From JBDSLU01 sp039916225 (GTDB taxonomy: Bacteria; Acidobacteriota; Vicinamibacteria; Vicinamibacterales; Vicinamibacteraceae), in assembly GCA_039916225.1 (NCBI GenBank), contig JBDSLU010000310.1:1-15995 (forward strand): a stretch of 15,995 nt of DNA, given 5' to 3'. The notes under the pieces are model-generated. The model was given only the letters and a program-made list of their open reading frames with translations, was not told the DNA's origin and did not search any database. Shown in pieces: positions 14,418 through 15,995 of the stretch. Both the position numbers and the translations under genes were made by a program. The first letter of the stretch is position 1, and each line of letters opens with the position of its first letter.

Positions 14418-15330
14418 ATGACTGTCGAGGAGAAGCTCGCCGGACGGCCGCTGCGTCTCGCTGCTCAAGATCCTGCTCACCAACTTCTGCGTCTACGACT
14501 GCGTGTTCTGCGTCAACCGGGTCGGCAACGACATCCGGCGGGCGCGGTTCAGTGTCGAGGATGTCGTCGACCTCACCATCGACTTCTACCGCCGCAACTA
14601 CATCGAGGGGCCGTTCCTCAGCTCGGGGATCATCCAGTCGCCCGACTACACGATGGAGCAGCTCGTCGCGGTCGCGCGAACGCTGCGCGAGACCCATCGC
14701 TTCGGCGGCTACATCCACCTCAAGGTGATCCCGGGCGCCAGCGACACGCTCATCGACGAGACCGGGCGGTGGGCCGATCGCCTGAGCGCCAACATGGAGC
14801 TGGCGGTCGAGCGGCACCTCGTGCGCCTGGCGCCGGAGAAGCGACACCGGACGATCGAAGCCGCCATGACCCGGATCCACGACGGCATCGAGGCGGCGAC
14901 GCCGGCCCGCGGTGCGGCGGCTCCACCGCGGTTCGCGCCGGCCGGATAGAGCACGCAGATCATCGTCGGCGCCAGCGGCGACACCGACGCCGAGATCCTG
15001 GCGACGTCATCGAAACTGTATGGGACGCACGCACCGCGCCGCGTCTGCTACTCGGCCTACAGTCCCATCCCCGGCTCCGATCCGTCGCTGCCGCCGTCGG
15101 CGCCGCCGCTCGTCCGCGAGCATCGGCTGTATCAGGCTGATTGGCTGATGCGCTTCTACGGCTACGACGCTGGCGAGCTGACGACAGCGCTCGCCCCGGA
15201 TCTAAGCCTCGAGACCGATCCGAAGATGGCGTGGGCCCTTCGCCATCCCGGCTACTTCCCCGTCGACGTCAACCGCGATCCGCGCGAGCGCCTCCTGCGC
15301 ATCCCCGGCACTGGGACGGCTCGACGCTGA
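14418..15330 (+). pseudogene. UdgX-linked radical SAM protein (putative DNA modification/repair), broken
   Basis: This was a radical SAM protein of the family that neighbours UdgX-type uracil-DNA glycosylases (TIGR03916-like, about 400 residues). The family start MTVEEKLA at 14418 breaks off after about 8 codons. The text resumes in another frame at 14443 with DGRCVSLLKILLTNFC and YDCVFCVNR, which hold the intact Cx3Cx2C cluster motif. About 40 residues between are missing. The same frame continues through IEGPFLSSGI, YIHLKVIPGA and RLAPEK to RFAPAG. There a TAG (14947-14949) stands where relatives have CAG for Gln before STQIIVGA. After it the frame runs on cleanly (YSPIPGSDP, LVREHRLYQADWLMRFYGYD, FPVDVNRDPRERLLRIPG). 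At about 15308 the sequence jumps to udgX and stops at 15330. The usual 3' end (helix-hairpin-helix-like) is lost. It is non-functional as read. Confidence 0.85.
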
Positions 15331-15995
15331 CCTTCGGCCCGGGCCTGCCCCGCGACGCCGCGCCGGGGGACGACGAGATGGAAGCGCTGTGGCGCACCTA
15401 CTACGGCGCGGTGTTCAACCCGGCCAGGCTGAACCTGAAGGCGATGCGGGCGGAGATGCCCGTGCGCCACTGGACCACGCTCCCCGAGGCGCAGATGCTG
15501 CCCTCGCTCGTCGCCGCGGCGCCGCAGCGGGTCCGCGGCATGCTCAACGAGCGCGCGCCGGCCCCGACCGCCCGGCCCTTCGTCCCCGACACCGCGGACC
15601 TCGAGAAGCTGCGGGCCGCGGCCGCCGCGTGCACCGGCTGTGCCCTGCATGCGCCGGCGCCGCCTGGCAAACGGCGCATCCACCAGACGCCGCGCTACTC
15701 GGAGATCCGCGCCTGCCGGCCGTGGGTCGAGGCGGAGATCGCGTCGGTGCAGCCGCGGCTGATCGTCTGCCTGGGCGCCACCGCGGCAAAGGCGCTGCTC
15801 GGGCCGCAGTTCCGCCTCACCAAGGAGCGCGGGCGGTTGCTCGACAGCCCGTGGGGCTCACCGGCGCTCGCGACCTGGCATCCGTCGGCCGTGCTGCGCG
15901 CCGATCAACCCGCCCACGCCGACGAGTTGCTGGCCCAGTTGATCGCCGATCTGACCCTCGCGGCGCGTCACGTCGGCACGACAGCGGAGGACTGA
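15309..15995 (+). pseudogene. udgX: UdgX-family uracil-DNA glycosylase with N-terminal DUF4130, 5'-truncated and internally deleted
   Basis: The frame ending at TGA 15993-15995 reads HWDGSTLTFGPG, EALWRTYYGAVFNPARL and KAMRAEMPVRHW, the end of the DUF4130 domain usually fused to or paired with UdgX. Next comes the glycosylase part: CTGC (first Fe-S cysteine pair), KRRIH at about 15672-15686, ACRPW, LIVCLGATAAKALLG and the WHPSAVLRA motif. KRRIH is the UdgX-specific loop, whose His bonds covalently to the abasic product. Relatives have about 70 residues between the cysteine pair and KRRIH, including the GEQPG motif. Only nine remain here (ALHAPAPPG), so about 60 codons were lost in frame around 15651-15665. 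The N-terminal about 170-200 residues of DUF4130 are also missing, cut at the junction with the rSAM gene near 15308. No native start is left. Confidence 0.82.

Noticed and set aside
13312..14880. A 522-codon minus-strand frame opposite the MBL and rSAM genes
   Set aside because: It is antisense to intact MBL motifs and the rSAM cysteine motif; no domain or ribosome binding site is seen.
15141..15308. ATG at 15141 as the start of the UdgX protein
   Set aside because: The first about 56 residues are an out-of-frame reading of the rSAM gene; UdgX similarity begins only at about 15309.
1..15995. Mobile element, CRISPR array or tRNA as cause of the gene fragments
   Set aside because: No transposase, terminal inverted repeats, target-site duplications, spaced repeats or tRNA-like folds were seen on reading the sequence.

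Overview
The window is a GC-rich bacterial chromosome segment. Its gene content resembles Acidobacteriota, perhaps class Vicinamibacteria. The pointers are a PhoB-type winged-helix/TolB-like one-component regulator, an ankyrin protein with a Tat-like leader, a large secreted tannase-type esterase, a SUMF1-domain protein and a Crp/Fnr protein of the type common in that phylum. The assignment rests on gene content and composition only. There are no rRNA or tRNA genes, CRISPR arrays, IS elements or phage genes visible.

Layout. (1) 1-580: the tail of an unidentified CDS, a frameshifted response-regulator remnant on the minus strand, and an AT-rich regulatory stretch with a 13-bp palindrome. (2) 582-1838 (+): a Crp/Fnr-family regulator followed by a conserved hypothetical protein. 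(3) 1844-3618 (-): an ankyrin-repeat protein and, 5 nt downstream, a membrane-anchored winged-helix regulator. A strong palindrome covers the ribosome binding site of the ankyrin gene. (4) 3734-10218 (-): a tightly packed four-gene operon encoding a CitMHS-family organic-acid transporter, an AtuA-family (DUF1446) enzyme, its C-terminal domain as a separate small protein, and a 1174-residue secreted protein carrying two fused alpha/beta-hydrolase domains. A LysR regulator is divergently transcribed from the operon's promoter region. The simplest reading is a LysR-controlled uptake and catabolism system: the secreted esterase frees an organic acid, the transporter imports it, and AtuA acts on it. 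The substrate is unknown. (5) 11199-12077 (-): a SUMF1-fold protein lacking one of the two FGE cysteines. (6) 12107-14298 (+): a DUF763 protein ending in a consensus beta-sliding-clamp-binding motif (QLSLF), then a metallo-beta-lactamase-fold hydrolase.

(7) 14255-15995 (+) is a graveyard. It holds the tail of a Gfo/Idh/MocA-type oxidoreductase, then a radical SAM gene of the family linked to UdgX-type uracil-DNA glycosylases, then the udgX partner. The radical SAM gene has an N-terminal internal deletion with frameshift, an in-frame amber stop where the family usually has Gln, and no 3' end. It is fused out of frame to a udgX gene that has lost its 5' part and about 60 internal codons, including the usual motif 1, although it keeps the KRRIH loop. 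Either this DNA-repair module is being lost from the genome, or the assembly is badly wrong here; read-level evidence would decide.

The most interesting observations are the clamp-binding tail of DUF763 beside the decaying rSAM/UdgX pair, the double-hydrolase fusion in an AtuA/CitMHS operon, and the palindrome covering the ribosome binding site of the ankyrin gene.
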